NCBI GenBank assembly: GCA_007132975.1
Contig: SLNO01000013.1
Location: forward strand, 1 to 64,000
Source of the DNA: Balneolales bacterium
GTDB taxonomy: Bacteria > Bacteroidota > Rhodothermia > Balneolales > Natronogracilivirgulaceae
Length of the DNA: 64,000 nt
Direction: 5' to 3'
Positions 13,399 through 24,908 of the stretch are shown in pieces. Under the pieces are notes generated by a model, which saw only the letters and a program-made list of their open reading frames with translations, made no database searches and was not told where the DNA came from. The translations under genes were made by a program, and so were the position numbers. Within the stretch, counting starts at the first letter, position 1. Every line of letters starts with the position of its first letter.

Positions 13399-15447
13399 AT
13401 GTCCGATTTTAAGCTTGTTTCTCCCTTTCAACCTGCAGGCGATCAGCCCAGGGCAATCGCCGAACTCCTGGAGGGAATCCGGAGGGGGGATACGTTCCAG
13501 ACCCTTCTGGGGATCACGGGCTCGGGGAAAACGCGCACCATGGCCTCGGTCATTGAGCAAATTGGCCGGCCCACGCTTGTGATGAGCCACAACAAGACCC
13601 TGGCGGCCCAGCTTTACCGGGAGCTCAGCGACTTTTTTCCGCATAACTGCGTCGAGTTCTTCATCTCCTATTACGACTACTACCAGCCCGAGGCGTACAT
13701 CGTCTCGCAGGACAAGTACATCGAAAAGGATCTCTCCATCAACGACGAGATCCAGCGGCTCCGCCTCCGCGCAACCAGCTCGCTGCTGTCAGGACGCAGC
13801 GACGTTATCATCGTCTCCTCCGTGAGCTGCATCTACGGCATAGGTTCGCCCAGCGAATACGAGCAGCTCATCATACGGCTCAAAACCGGCGAGGAAATCC
13901 CCCGGAACAAGCTGCTTTACGATCTTGTGGACCTGCATTACAGCCGCAACGACCATCAGTTCGAGCGGGCGAAATTCCGGGTCCGAGGTGACGTGGTGGA
14001 CCTCTATCCCGCATACTCCGAACATGCGTTGCGCATTTCGTTCTGGGGGGATGAGATCGAGACCCTGACACTGTTCGACCCCGATACGGGAGAGCTCCTG
14101 GAGGAAGTAGACCAGTTTTTCATCTATCCGGCGTCCCACTATGTGACCACGAAAGGCCGTCTCAAGACCGCCATCGACCAGATACGCGACGAGCTGCACC
14201 TCCGGCTGGATGTGCTGCGCTCGGAGGAGAAGTATCTGGAGGCGCAGCGGCTAGAACAGCGGACCATGTTCGATATCGAAATGATGCAGGAGATCGGCTT
14301 CTGTCCCGGTATTGAAAACTACTCGCGCTATTTGGCCGGACGCAAGCCCGGTGAGCGGCCATACTGCCTGTTCGATTACTTCCCGAAGGATTTCTTGCTC
14401 ATTGTGGATGAGTCCCACCAGACCGTGCCGCAGATTGGGGCCATGTACGGAGGGGACCGGTCGCGTAAGGTCAGCCTGGTGGAGCACGGATTCCGGCTGC
14501 CGTCGGCGCTCGACAACAGGCCGCTTACGTTTGAGGAGTGGGAGACCATGGTGAACCAGTGCGTTTTTGTCAGCGCCACGCCCTCCGACTACGAACTGGA
14601 AAAGAGCGAAGGGGTGTTCGTGGAGCAGATCATCCGTCCAACCGGGCTCATGGAGCCGAAAATCGAAGTGCGGCCGCTTGCCTACCAGATCGACGATATC
14701 GTTGGAGAGGTGCAGAAGGCGGTCAGTAAAAACCAGCGGGTTTTGTGCCTTACGCTTACCAAGCGCATGAGTGAGGAATTGTCGCAGTATTTGAAGGATC
14801 TGGGCATCAAGGCGGCGTATATGCACAGTGAGCTGGATGCGCTGGAACGCGTCGAGGTTCTGTATTTCTATCGGCGCGGCGATTACGATGTGCTTGTGGG
14901 CATCAACCTGCTCCGCGAGGGCATCGACATACCCGAGTTGGGCCTGGTTGCCATTCTGGATGCCGATAAAGAGGGCTTCCTGCGTTCGGAGACCTCGCTT
15001 TTCCAGATATCGGGACGGGCGGCTCGCAATGTGGACGGGCGCGTCATCATGTACGCCGACAAGATCACGGAAAGCATGCGTCGTGTCATTGATGAAACAG
15101 AGCGCAGGCGGAGCGTACAGAAGGAGTACAATGAGCGGCATAACATAACGCCCGCCACTGTGACCAAAGAGCTCAAGCCGCTTGTGGACCCCAATCTGAT
15201 CGGCGCCAAGTCATTTGAGATTCAGGCCGGCGATGAAAAAACCGACGCGTTGGAGCAGATCAAGGTCGCTGACGAAGGTATACGCTACAAGGCTTCCCCG
15301 GCAATGAAAGAAGTTGTCTTTGAAGATAAAAGCGCCTTTTTGGCGTATCTAAAGGAGGCCATGCGCACTGCTGCAAAAAACATGGAGTTCGAGGAAGCGG
15401 CACGCATTCGGGATCAGATCGCGCAGGTTGAAAAGGAATTGAATTAG
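13399..15447 (+). CDS. uvrB: Excinuclease ABC subunit B
   Basis: UvrB is the damage-verifying helicase-like subunit of nucleotide excision repair; it takes over from UvrA and recruits UvrC. The 682 residues are of normal length. Walker A is GITGSGKT with Lys44. The beta-hairpin region follows with YYDYYQPEAYI near residue 93. Helicase motifs include DESHQ, FVSATP, GINLLREGIDIPE and QISGRAARN. A C-terminal UVR motif (FEEAARIRDQI) binds UvrC. It stands alone, so regulation must come from its own upstream region. Confidence 0.98.
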   Translation: MSDFKLVSPFQPAGDQPRAIAELLEGIRRGDTFQTLLGITGSGKTRTMASVIEQIGRPTLVMSHNKTLAAQLYRELSDFFPHNCVEFFISYYDYYQPEAYIVSQDKYIEKDLSINDEIQRLRLRATSSLLSGRSDVIIVSSVSCIYGIGSPSEYEQLIIRLKTGEEIPRNKLLYDLVDLHYSRNDHQFERAKFRVRGDVVDLYPAYSEHALRISFWGDEIETLTLFDPDTGELLEEVDQFFIYPASHYVTTKGRLKTAIDQIRDELHLRLDVLRSEEKYLEAQRLEQRTMFDIEMMQEIGFCPGIENYSRYLAGRKPGERPYCLFDYFPKDFLLIVDESHQTVPQIGAMYGGDRSRKVSLVEHGFRLPSALDNRPLTFEEWETMVNQCVFVSATPSDYELEKSEGVFVEQIIRPTGLMEPKIEVRPLAYQIDDIVGEVQKAVSKNQRVLCLTLTKRMSEELSQYLKDLGIKAAYMHSELDALERVEVLYFYRRGDYDVLVGINLLREGIDIPELGLVAILDADKEGFLRSETSLFQISGRAARNVDGRVIMYADKITESMRRVIDETERRRSVQKEYNERHNITPATVTKELKPLVDPNLIGAKSFEIQAGDEKTDALEQIKVADEGIRYKASPAMKEVVFEDKSAFLAYLKEAMRTAAKNMEFEEAARIRDQIAQVEKELN

Positions 15448-15534
15448 CGGGCTGATGCATCGTTTAAAAAGATTCCTTATTCTGTGTTTCCATCGGATGG
15501 ATCACAGGATTTCTCCCGCAATTATTCAGGCAGC

Positions 15535-16092
15535 ATGGGAACACTCACCTATATCAGAAACTTCTTAAAAGACAGGCAGGTTGCCTCTATCACCCCGACA
15601 TCGCGTTTCACCATTGAAAGGGTGTGCCGGCACATCGATTTCTCCAGGGATCTTCGCATCATTGAATTCGGACCTGCCGATGGTGTTTTCACCAAGGTTA
15701 TCCTTGAAAAACTGACACCCGCCTCCCAGATCATTGCAATCGAGACAAACAGCGATTTCGCAAGGCTGCTGAGGCAGCACCGGGACGAACGGCTCACCGT
15801 GGTCAACAGAAGCGCCGAGGATGTGCGCGAAATTGCCTCCAACAAAAATTGGGACAGGGCGGATTATGTTATTTCGGGCATTCCCTTTTCCTTCCTGAAT
15901 AAGGATGTAAAACACCGGATATTACAGGATGTCTCAAAGCTGCTGGGCGATGATGGTCTTTTCCTTGGATATCAGACCTCGTCACATTTACGTTCCCACC
16001 TGAGAAAGTACTTCCCTGAAGTGGAAACGGAGATGGAATACATGAATATCCCGCCGATGTGTGTCTACAGGGCCGGCAAGCAAACAGGTTAG
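15535..16092 (+). CDS. Class I SAM-dependent methyltransferase, phospholipid N-methyltransferase-like
   Basis: The predicted 185-residue protein starts MGTLTYIRNFLKDRQVAS. That amphipathic start followed by ITPTSRFTIERV resembles bacterial PmtA-type phospholipid N-methyltransferases and the KsgA fold. The SAM-binding motif I is IIEFGPADGVFT, with an acidic IAIETN at the end of strand 2 and YVISGIPFSFL as motif IV. The substrate could be phosphatidylethanolamine or another amine; this is inference. The frame is open to a GTG at 15484, but those extra 17 residues are not family-like. Transcription follows uvrB, 87 bp after its stop. Confidence 0.7.
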   Translation: MGTLTYIRNFLKDRQVASITPTSRFTIERVCRHIDFSRDLRIIEFGPADGVFTKVILEKLTPASQIIAIETNSDFARLLRQHRDERLTVVNRSAEDVREIASNKNWDRADYVISGIPFSFLNKDVKHRILQDVSKLLGDDGLFLGYQTSSHLRSHLRKYFPEVETEMEYMNIPPMCVYRAGKQTG

Positions 16093-16126
16093 CTTCTGCA
16101 TCGGGAAGCAGCCCGGCGGGCGGGAG

Positions 16127-17341
16127 TTACCTGAAAATGAGCTTCCCGAACTTGCGCTTGCCCACCTTCAGGACGAATTCGCCTGTTTTCCCGGTCTCGA
16201 AGCTGTAGCGAGGATCTGTAATCTTTTCACCGTCCAGGGTGACGCCTCCCTGCGCTACCAGGCGGCGCGCCTCGCTGCTGCTGGGAACAAACCCCGTTTC
16301 GCGGATCACATCCAGGATTCCGGATCCGGAACCTGACGCGAAGACGAACTCGGGCATTTCGTCCGGCACATCCTTCCGGACCACGGTTTTCTCAAAATGA
16401 TCACGGGCCTGGTCGGCTTTTTCGGCACCGTGGTACATCCGGGTAATGGTCCAGGCCAGTTTGTGCTTGGTGTTGCGCGGATCGCTTTCTGCCTGCTGCT
16501 TCAATTCGGGAAGGCGGTCCTGCTCCACATCCGTGACAAGCTCAAAATAGGGGTAGATCAGTTCGTCGGGAATAGACAGGGCCTTGCCGTACATGTCCTC
16601 CGGTTTTTCATCTATACCGATGTAGTTGTCGTATGACTTCGACATCTTCATAGTGCCGTCGGTGCCCACCAGGAGCGGCATCATGAGGCAGATTTGCTGT
16701 GACTGCCCGAACTCCTTCTGAAGGTGCCTGCCGACCAGCAGGTTGAATTTCTGGTCAATACCACCCAGCTCGATATCAGATCTGAGATGGACCGAGTCCT
16801 GGCCCTGGGCAAGCGGATACAGGAACTCGTGCAGAGAAATAGTGTCGTTATTCTGATATCTTTTTGTGAAATCATCCCGTTCGATCATGCGCGCCACCGT
16901 GTAATGGGAGGCCAGGCGGATCACATCCTCAAAACTCATTGGGGCGAGCCACTCTGAATTGTAAACGATCTCCGTTCTCTCAGGATCGAGGATTTTTGAG
17001 GCCTGCTCAAAGTAGGACCGGCCGTTTTCGACCACATCTTCACGTGTCAGGGCCGGACGCGTCTTGTTGGCGCCGGAAGGGTCTCCGATCATGGCGGTGA
17101 AGTCACCAATGATGAGGATGGTATGATGTCCAAGATCCTGGAACTGCCTCATTTTGCGCAGTATAACGGAATGGCCGAGATGCAGGTCGGGACGTGTGGG
17201 GTCACAGCCCAGCTTGACACGAAGCGGTGTCTGCGTTTTGTGGGACTGTTCCAGTTTCTGGATCAGCTCCTCGCGGGGGAGGATTTCAACCGTTCCCCTT
17301 TCAATGACGTCAAGTTGTTCTTTTACTGGCGGGATACTCAT
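16127..17341 (-). CDS. tyrS: Tyrosyl-tRNA synthetase
   Basis: This class I synthetase charges tRNA-Tyr with tyrosine. The 404 residues show the HIGH-type motif HLGHSVILRKMRQFQ, the tyrosine-binding YPLAQGQDSV region, GGIDQKFNLL, the KMSKS loop (KMSKSYDN) and a C-terminal S4-like RNA-binding domain (VAQGGVTLDGEKI). I use the ATG at 17341, one base after the cvpA stop codon. Another in-frame ATG at 17350 overlaps cvpA by 8 bp, so translation is coupled either way. Confidence 0.97.
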   Translation of the reverse strand: MSIPPVKEQLDVIERGTVEILPREELIQKLEQSHKTQTPLRVKLGCDPTRPDLHLGHSVILRKMRQFQDLGHHTILIIGDFTAMIGDPSGANKTRPALTREDVVENGRSYFEQASKILDPERTEIVYNSEWLAPMSFEDVIRLASHYTVARMIERDDFTKRYQNNDTISLHEFLYPLAQGQDSVHLRSDIELGGIDQKFNLLVGRHLQKEFGQSQQICLMMPLLVGTDGTMKMSKSYDNYIGIDEKPEDMYGKALSIPDELIYPYFELVTDVEQDRLPELKQQAESDPRNTKHKLAWTITRMYHGAEKADQARDHFEKTVVRKDVPDEMPEFVFASGSGSGILDVIRETGFVPSSSEARRLVAQGGVTLDGEKITDPRYSFETGKTGEFVLKVGKRKFGKLIFR

Positions 17342-17342
17342 T

Positions 17343-17882
17343 TTAATCATCGGTTACTGCGGGTACGGAAAGATAGCGTTCAACGGATTCACGATAGGGT
17401 TTGACCCCGGGAAGCACCCTTGCCACAATATCGTAGGATGCCGGGGCAACAAGCAGCATAGGTTTGTAGAGAAAAGACTCCTTTCGGATATCGTTGCCGG
17501 GGAATCCAAAACCGGCTAAAAATATCAGAAGGATACTCACGACAAGGCTGCTCTTGAGCACGCCGAAAAGCGACCCGAAAAAACGATTGGGAATGCTGAG
17601 AAGAAGCAGCTGAATTAGCTTGTCCAGGAACAGGATGGTGGCATGGACGCCAATCTGGGCCAAAATAAAAAGAATGGCAAAACCAACGTAAGGGAGATAA
17701 AACTCGGGGATATTTATGAGAGCTCCGATGATGTTGCCGGCGACATTGGCGTATTTGAATGCCAGGAATACCGCTACAACGAGACCCACGATGCGAAACA
17801 CCTCTTTGACAAGGCCATTACGGAATCCTTTCCAGGCGAACAGTGAGATAAAAAGGATAATAATGGCGTCAAGAAGGTTCAT
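17343..17882 (-). CDS. cvpA: CvpA family inner-membrane protein
   Basis: This 179-residue protein has four hydrophobic segments (near 2-14, 27-45, 61-86 and 104-127) and the CvpA-type start MNLLDAIIILFISLFAWKGF, followed by RNGLVKEVFRIVG. CvpA relatives are linked to colicin V production and envelope stress; the molecular role is not settled. It starts within the yqeY stop region (ATGA overlap) and runs into tyrS, so yqeY-cvpA-tyrS form one operon. Confidence 0.88.
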   Translation of the reverse strand: MNLLDAIIILFISLFAWKGFRNGLVKEVFRIVGLVVAVFLAFKYANVAGNIIGALINIPEFYLPYVGFAILFILAQIGVHATILFLDKLIQLLLLSIPNRFFGSLFGVLKSSLVVSILLIFLAGFGFPGNDIRKESFLYKPMLLVAPASYDIVARVLPGVKPYRESVERYLSVPAVTDD

Positions 17883-18343
17883 AGGGATTCGAGGAGTTCG
17901 CGGACAAACCGGTTGACAACGGCGCCGTCCGCCTTTCCTTTCACCTTCGGCATCAGGACGCCCATGACTTTGCCCATATCCGACGAAGATGACGCTCCGG
18001 TTTTTTCGATCGCTTCGCTTGCAAGATCTCGAATTTCATCATCCGACATCATTTCCGGCAGATAGGACTCGATCACGCCCAGTTCATACTCCTCTGTTTT
18101 TGCCAGGTCGCTTCTTCCCGCATCCTTGTACTGTGCCAGGGAGTCCTTGCGCTGTTTCGCGGACTTCATGAGCACATCACGGACCTGGTCGTCTGTCAGT
18201 GTCACATCCCTGCCTTTTCGTTCACTGATCTCTTTCTCAAGGACTTTCGCCTTTAGTGAACGGAGCACCTGAAGGCGTGGTGCATCTTTGGCGCGCATGG
18301 CTTCCTTAAGATCGTGGATTATTTTTTCGTACGTGGCACTCAT
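17879..18343 (-). CDS. GatB/YqeY domain protein
   Basis: This 154-residue protein has the YqeY layout: an N-terminal helical region (MSATYEKIIHDLKEAMRAKD), then LGVIESYLPEMMSDDEI, and the C-terminal GKVMGVLMPKVKGKADG signature of the tRNA-amidase-associated domain. Stand-alone YqeY proteins are thought to bind tRNA, but their role is unclear. I start at the ATG at 18343, where family similarity begins; ten further codons upstream are open. It overlaps cvpA by 4 bp. Confidence 0.92.
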   Translation of the reverse strand: MSATYEKIIHDLKEAMRAKDAPRLQVLRSLKAKVLEKEISERKGRDVTLTDDQVRDVLMKSAKQRKDSLAQYKDAGRSDLAKTEEYELGVIESYLPEMMSDDEIRDLASEAIEKTGASSSSDMGKVMGVLMPKVKGKADGAVVNRFVRELLESL

Positions 18344-18440
18344 TGTCAAGCTCAATTCGGTTGGAGGCGGCATTGGGGTCGATCTGATTCGTTCCCGTCC
18401 ATATTTTTATGTCGATGCAAATTATGCAGTTTGCCCAAAC

Positions 18441-18473
18441 AAAAAAAGGTTATACAACGGGTGCATAACCTTT
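18441..18473 (-). terminator. Terminator of the rpmB-rpmG-DUF4295 operon
   Basis: On the minus strand AAAGGTTAT and ATAACCTTT form a perfect 9-bp stem around an 11-base loop, followed by a run of seven T. The hairpin begins 24 bp after the DUF4295 stop codon and separates this operon from yqeY. Confidence 0.85.
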
Positions 18474-18497
18474 CTGAAAATCTGCTGGGAGAAGAGA

Positions 18498-18668
18498 TCA
18501 GGATTTTTGCCGCGAAATGAAATCCTTGACCTGATCTTGCTCCATCGTGGATTCATGGAATACCACTTTGCCTTTGTCAGACTTTTTGGAGAGAATGACC
18601 TTGGCCATTTTTCTCTGAGAAGCCTTTGCTGCGAGGACCTGTTCCCCGAAAACCTGTTTCTTGGCCAT
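18498..18668 (-). CDS. DUF4295 family small basic protein
   Basis: This 56-residue protein begins MAKKQVFGEQVLAAKASQRK and ends in EQDQVKDFISRQKS. It matches the pattern of the DUF4295 family, which in Bacteroidota is encoded directly after rpmG. The position in a ribosomal protein operon and the Lys-rich composition suggest a ribosome-associated role; no function is established. It lies 11 bp after the rpmG stop. In many Bacteroidota ftsY follows, but here the operon ends with a terminator. Confidence 0.88.
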   Translation of the reverse strand: MAKKQVFGEQVLAAKASQRKMAKVILSKKSDKGKVVFHESTMEQDQVKDFISRQKS

Positions 18669-18679
18669 AATGCTGTTCC

Positions 18680-18850
18680 TTATTTAATCTCTTTATGGAG
18701 GGTATGCTTGCGCAGCTTGGCATTGAATTTCTTCAATTCAAGCCGGTTAGTGGTCGTTCTTCTGTTTTTCGTAGTCACATAGCGGGATGTTCCCGGTGCC
18801 TCGGTGCACTCCAGGATTACCTGGATGCGATTTCCTTTTGCCTTCGCCAT
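18680..18850 (-). CDS. rpmG: 50S ribosomal protein L33
   Basis: This 56-residue protein starts [20 protein letters not shown], continues [20 protein letters not shown] and ends [11 protein letters not shown]. These are the hallmarks of L33. It keeps only one Cys of the zinc-binding type and so looks like the non-zinc form. It sits 8 bp after rpmB and before the DUF4295 gene. Confidence 0.97.
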   Translation of the reverse strand: MAKAKGNRIQVILECTEAPGTSRYVTTKNRRTTTNRLELKKFNAKLRKHTLHKEIK

Positions 18851-18858
18851 AACCGATG

Positions 18859-19104
18859 TTAAATATCTTTGTTAAGAGTGCCTTTTTCACGGGCTTCTTT
18901 CAGTACCGCACTGATTCCCTTGCGGTTGATCGTCCGCACCGTCTTAGCCGTTACGCGCAGGGTGATCCAGCGGTCTTCCTCAGGGATGTAGAACCGTCTC
19001 TTCTGGAGATTCAGCTTGAAGAGATGCTTGGTCTTGTTGTTCGCCTTGGAGGAGCGGTACCCGTTCAGGGCTTTTGTTCCGAAAATATCGTCTCGCAATG
19101 ACAT
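18859..19104 (-). CDS. rpmB: 50S ribosomal protein L28
   Basis: The 81-residue protein has the L28 core [20 protein letters not shown], followed by [28 protein letters not shown] start at the ATG at 19104 because [23 protein letters not shown] aligns with the family N-terminus; another ATG four codons upstream is possible. The N-terminal Cys found in many L28 proteins is absent. It is the first gene of the rpmB-rpmG-DUF4295 operon. Confidence 0.96.
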   Translation of the reverse strand: MSLRDDIFGTKALNGYRSSKANNKTKHLFKLNLQKRRFYIPEEDRWITLRVTAKTVRTINRKGISAVLKEAREKGTLNKDI

Positions 19105-19143
19105 GATTCGCTTCAATCAAGTGGATTAATTACAGACAGACAC

Positions 19144-19175
19144 CAAATATAGCCTAAAAAATTCCAAAACACAAA
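19144..19175 (-). promoter_or_regulatory. rpmB operon promoter, Bacteroidota type
   Basis: Read on the minus strand, TTTG (19172-19175) is followed after 20 bp by TATATTTG (19144-19151), a perfect match to TAnnTTTG. The -7 element ends 39 bp before the rpmB ATG, leaving a short leader. Confidence 0.6.
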
Positions 19176-19298
19176 CATCGTTGTATATAAAATGGCCGGA
19201 AACCCGGCCGGGCCCATGCGTAAACGATGGAACGTCCGAGACGTGAAATCTCCGCAGGAGCCATTTTGTGAGAAAAGACGATATTTATCATAAGTTGT

Positions 19299-19328
19299 TT
19301 TGAAATTGCGCGATTAAGGCCTATTTTC
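19299..19328 (+). promoter_or_regulatory. Candidate gyrB promoter
   Basis: TTTG (19299-19302), a 19-bp spacer and TATTTTC (19322-19328) approximate the Bacteroidota -33/-7 pattern, with one mismatch in the -7 box. It would give a leader of about 70 bases that includes the 19350-19380 hairpin. Confidence 0.35.
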
Positions 19329-19396
19329 ACTAATTAAATTGGAAGAAAAAAGTGGTAGTCCTTCCGGCCAGGCGCCACTTGGACAGCTAACCCTAA

Positions 19397-21328
<1,932 letters not shown>

Positions 21329-21343
21329 AGATCTTTAATCCTG

Positions 21344-23950
21344 ATGTCAGATAAGATTATAAAAATCAATCTCGAAGATGAGATGAAGTCATCCTACATC
21401 GATTATTCGATGTCGGTTATCGTATCCAGAGCCCTCCCGGATGTCCGTGACGGACTCAAGCCGGTGCACCGAAGAGTGCTTTACGGCATGAGCGAACTGG
21501 GAATGCTGCACAACCGTGCCTATAAGAAAAGCGCGCGTATCGTCGGTGAAGTACTTGGTAAGTATCACCCCCATGGTGACTCGGCCGTTTATGACTCCAT
21601 AGTCAGGATGGCCCAGGATTTCTCGATGCGCTATACGCTGGTCGATGGCCAGGGCAACTTCGGGTCGGTCGACGGTGATTCGGCCGCGGCCATGCGATAC
21701 ACTGAGGTTCGCATGGAGCGCCTGGCAGAGGAGATCTTGTCAGACATCAACAAAAATACGGTCGATTTCCAGCCAAACTTTGACGACACGCTGACCGAAC
21801 CATCGGTTATGCCGTCCATGGTTCCCAATCTGCTGATCAACGGAGCGTCCGGAATCGCTGTGGGGATGGCAACAAATATGCCGCCTCACAATCTTACAGA
21901 GGTCGTGAACGGGATCAAGGCCTACATTCAGCATCCGGAAATTGAGATTGCCGACCTGATGAAACACATTACGGCTCCTGATTTTCCGACAGGCGGTATC
22001 ATTTACGGGTATGACGGGGTAAGGGAAGCCTACGAAACGGGGCGCGGACGTGTTGTACTCCGTGCGCTTGCTTCCGTGGAAGAGCTTCGCGGCAACCGTG
22101 AGCAGATCGTTGTTACGGAGATACCTTATCAGGTGAACAAGGCCAGCCTGATCGAAAAAATTGCATTCCTGGTACAGACAGAGAAGATTACGGACATCAC
22201 AGATGTCCGCGATGAGTCCGATCGCGAAGGAATGCGCATCGTGATTATGCTCAAAAGGGGAGCTGTTCCCAGCGTTGTGCTGAACCAGCTGTACAAGTAC
22301 ACGCAGATGCAGCACACCTTCGGCATCATCAACCTGGCGCTCGTGAAAGGTCGCCCCAAGGTGATGAACCTCAAAAAGATCATCAAGCACTTCGTAGATC
22401 ACCGTATAGAAGTGATCATCCGTCGCACGCTGTATGATCTGGAGCAGGCCGAAGCGCGCGCACATATCCTTGAAGGACTTAAAATCGGCGTTGACAACCT
22501 TGACGAGGTTATCCAGACCATCCGGTCATCCAGTAATGTTCCAGTTGCCAATGACAGGCTCCGCAGAAGGTTCGGGTTGAGTGACCTGCAGGCTAAGGCT
22601 ATCCTGGACATGAGGTTACAGAAGCTAACGGCGCTTGAACGGGATAAAATCGAACTGGAATACAAGGACATACTTGAGCAGATCCGGGAGTACAGGAGAA
22701 TCCTCACCAGCCGTGACGTTCAGAACAGGATCATTGTGGACGAACTGGAAGAGCTCAATCAACGCTATGGCGATGAGCGTCGCACCCAGATCGTATACTC
22801 CGCAGAGGACTTCAACATTGAGGATATGATTGCCGATGAGGATGTGGTGGTCACCATATCCAATACAGGTTTTATCAAAAGAACGGCGGTCAGTGGTTAT
22901 CGAAGGCAAAAAAGAGGCGGATCGGGCATGAAGGGAGCCACGACCAAGGACGATGAGTACGTAGAACATCTATTTGTCGCGACCAACCACAATTACATCC
23001 TCTTTTTCACAAAGAATGGTAAGTGTTACTGGCTCAAGGTTTATGAAATCCCGGAAGGAACCAGGCTTAGCCGTGGAAGGGCGATTGTCAACCTGATAGA
23101 GATCGAGAAGGACGACAAGGTTCAGGCATTTGTGCCGGTTAAAACGCTGGATGATGAAAAGTACACGAAAAGCCACAACATCATCATGGCCACCGAGAAC
23201 GGAATCGTCAAAAAGACCAGCCTTGACGCGTACAGCCGTCCGAGAAGGAACGGTATCCTTGCTATTAGTGTGGACGATGACGACTGTCTGCTTAGCGCAA
23301 GCCTGACCGACGGTAAAAGCACCATTCTGCTGGGGGCCAAAAATGGCCGGGCCATCCGCTTCCGAGAAACCGATGTCCGCTTGATGGGAAGGAACACCAG
23401 GGGTGTCCGCGGCATCAACCTTTCTGATAAAAACGACAAGGTAGTGGACATGGTGGTGATCAAAAGCACAAATGACGCCACGGTTCTTGCTCTTTCGGAG
23501 CAGGGTTACGGCAAGCGCAGTCTCGTTGAAGATTACCGCGAACAGACACGTGGTGGCAAGGGTGTCATCACGCTGAAAATAACGCCAAAAACCGGCAAAC
23601 TCATTGCGCTAAAAGAGGTTAGCGACAATGATGACCTGATGATCATCACTGAAAAAGGAAAGATTATCAGGATGCACAGCAAGGATATACGTTCGATGGG
23701 AAGAAACACCCAGGGTGTGAGGATGATGCGTCTGGGCGTAAGTGACAAGATATCTGGAATCACACGTGTAGTCAGCGACGATGATGCTGATACGGCAAAG
23801 AAAGTTGGAGAAAACGGTGAAGATGTTGAACTGACGGGTAACGGCAACGGACCCGAGGGCACCAATGATCCCAACGCTCCTGACAACGGGGACAGCAAAG
23901 GACTGGATGGCCAAACAGGTCAACTCGGCTTTGACGAGGATGAAGATTAG
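21344..23950 (+). CDS. gyrA: DNA gyrase subunit A
   Basis: This is the breakage-reunion subunit, 868 residues long. The winged helix contains [10 protein letters not shown], with Ser80 and Asp84 at the quinolone-sensitive positions in their common forms. The catalytic tyrosine is Tyr119 in AMRYTEVRM. The C-terminal beta-pinwheel has repeated blades, and its GyrA box appears as [13 protein letters not shown]. The last 60 residues or so form an acidic Gly/Asn/Asp-rich tail ([18 protein letters not shown]) of unknown use. It is co-transcribed with gyrB. Confidence 0.98.
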   Translation: MSDKIIKINLEDEMKSSYIDYSMSVIVSRALPDVRDGLKPVHRRVLYGMSELGMLHNRAYKKSARIVGEVLGKYHPHGDSAVYDSIVRMAQDFSMRYTLVDGQGNFGSVDGDSAAAMRYTEVRMERLAEEILSDINKNTVDFQPNFDDTLTEPSVMPSMVPNLLINGASGIAVGMATNMPPHNLTEVVNGIKAYIQHPEIEIADLMKHITAPDFPTGGIIYGYDGVREAYETGRGRVVLRALASVEELRGNREQIVVTEIPYQVNKASLIEKIAFLVQTEKITDITDVRDESDREGMRIVIMLKRGAVPSVVLNQLYKYTQMQHTFGIINLALVKGRPKVMNLKKIIKHFVDHRIEVIIRRTLYDLEQAEARAHILEGLKIGVDNLDEVIQTIRSSSNVPVANDRLRRRFGLSDLQAKAILDMRLQKLTALERDKIELEYKDILEQIREYRRILTSRDVQNRIIVDELEELNQRYGDERRTQIVYSAEDFNIEDMIADEDVVVTISNTGFIKRTAVSGYRRQKRGGSGMKGATTKDDEYVEHLFVATNHNYILFFTKNGKCYWLKVYEIPEGTRLSRGRAIVNLIEIEKDDKVQAFVPVKTLDDEKYTKSHNIIMATENGIVKKTSLDAYSRPRRNGILAISVDDDDCLLSASLTDGKSTILLGAKNGRAIRFRETDVRLMGRNTRGVRGINLSDKNDKVVDMVVIKSTNDATVLALSEQGYGKRSLVEDYREQTRGGKGVITLKITPKTGKLIALKEVSDNDDLMIITEKGKIIRMHSKDIRSMGRNTQGVRMMRLGVSDKISGITRVVSDDDADTAKKVGENGEDVELTGNGNGPEGTNDPNAPDNGDSKGLDGQTGQLGFDEDED

Positions 23951-23972
23951 CGAGAAGAGTTTGAGAAGATGC

Positions 23973-24908
23973 TCAGGTGTTTTTGAGTAGCTCCTTTAGG
24001 TATTTCTTCCTGCGTTCCAACAACTCGACAGGCCTCCTTACCTCCACATGATGGCCATACCTGATCAGCCATTCGTTGATAAAGTCAAGATCATCGATAA
24101 GGAAGGTGACGACTAGCAGTCCACCCTCAATTTCTTGGGATTCGATCCTTCCGGGAAGCTGGGTCAGAAAAGAAAATGATCTCTCCTGTGTCACGGATAC
24201 CGTCACACTGTGATTGTGCTCGGATCGTCCGTAAAGGAGTTCCATATCCCCATATTTCTGCTTTCTCAGGAATGGCCTGTCCCGAAGCATTATGTTTTGC
24301 ATGCGGGAGAGCATAAAATTCCGCAGTGCCTTTCTGTCATGACAAAAACCGATGACATTCCAATGATCGGTATAGTGGACGAGCAGGTGAGGATCGATGG
24401 TGCGGCGGGTGGACTTTCCTTTTCGGTCCCGATAGTCGAATGAAACAGGTTTTTCTTCAACAAAAGCGGAACACAGGGCAAACCAATCGCCACCGGAAGA
24501 CCTGCCATCAATGTTTCTGATGTAGGGGGAGACCCGGGTATTGTTTTCCAGAATATTCATCTGTGCCTGGAGAGCAGGGGGTACGGCGCTCCTGATTTTC
24601 AGAGAGACGTTTTCCGCGTCATTGACCATCTCCTGATCAACTTGTGACTTGACAAAAGAGAGTCCCATCATGATAACGGATAGCTCCCTGAATGTGAACA
24701 TTATCGCAGGGATCATACCGTCACGCATAACTCCATAACCGGTTTCAGGATAGTGAGTAACAGGAACACCCAGTTTCTGGATAACCTGAAGATCCCGGAA
24801 TACGGTTCGCTTGCTGATGCCGAATTCATCCATGAGGGTCCTGCTGGTCACACGTTTGCCCGACTGAAGCATGTAAAGAATTTTAAGCCTTCGCTCGTTA
24901 CTGTTCAT
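23973..24908 (-). CDS. HTH and WYL-domain transcriptional regulator
   Basis: This 311-residue protein has an N-terminal winged helix (RRLKILYMLQSGKRVTSRTL, then MDEFGISKRTVFRDLQVI) and a WYL domain (about 140-230) with RTIDPHLLVHYTDHWNVIGF, followed by a WCX-like C-terminal region. WYL domains sense nucleic acid or other ligands and several act in DNA-damage or phage responses; the target here is unknown. Its ATG shares one base with the rsmG stop codon (TAATG), so the two are translationally coupled. Confidence 0.85.
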   Translation of the reverse strand: MNSNERRLKILYMLQSGKRVTSRTLMDEFGISKRTVFRDLQVIQKLGVPVTHYPETGYGVMRDGMIPAIMFTFRELSVIMMGLSFVKSQVDQEMVNDAENVSLKIRSAVPPALQAQMNILENNTRVSPYIRNIDGRSSGGDWFALCSAFVEEKPVSFDYRDRKGKSTRRTIDPHLLVHYTDHWNVIGFCHDRKALRNFMLSRMQNIMLRDRPFLRKQKYGDMELLYGRSEHNHSVTVSVTQERSFSFLTQLPGRIESQEIEGGLLVVTFLIDDLDFINEWLIRYGHHVEVRRPVELLERRKKYLKELLKNT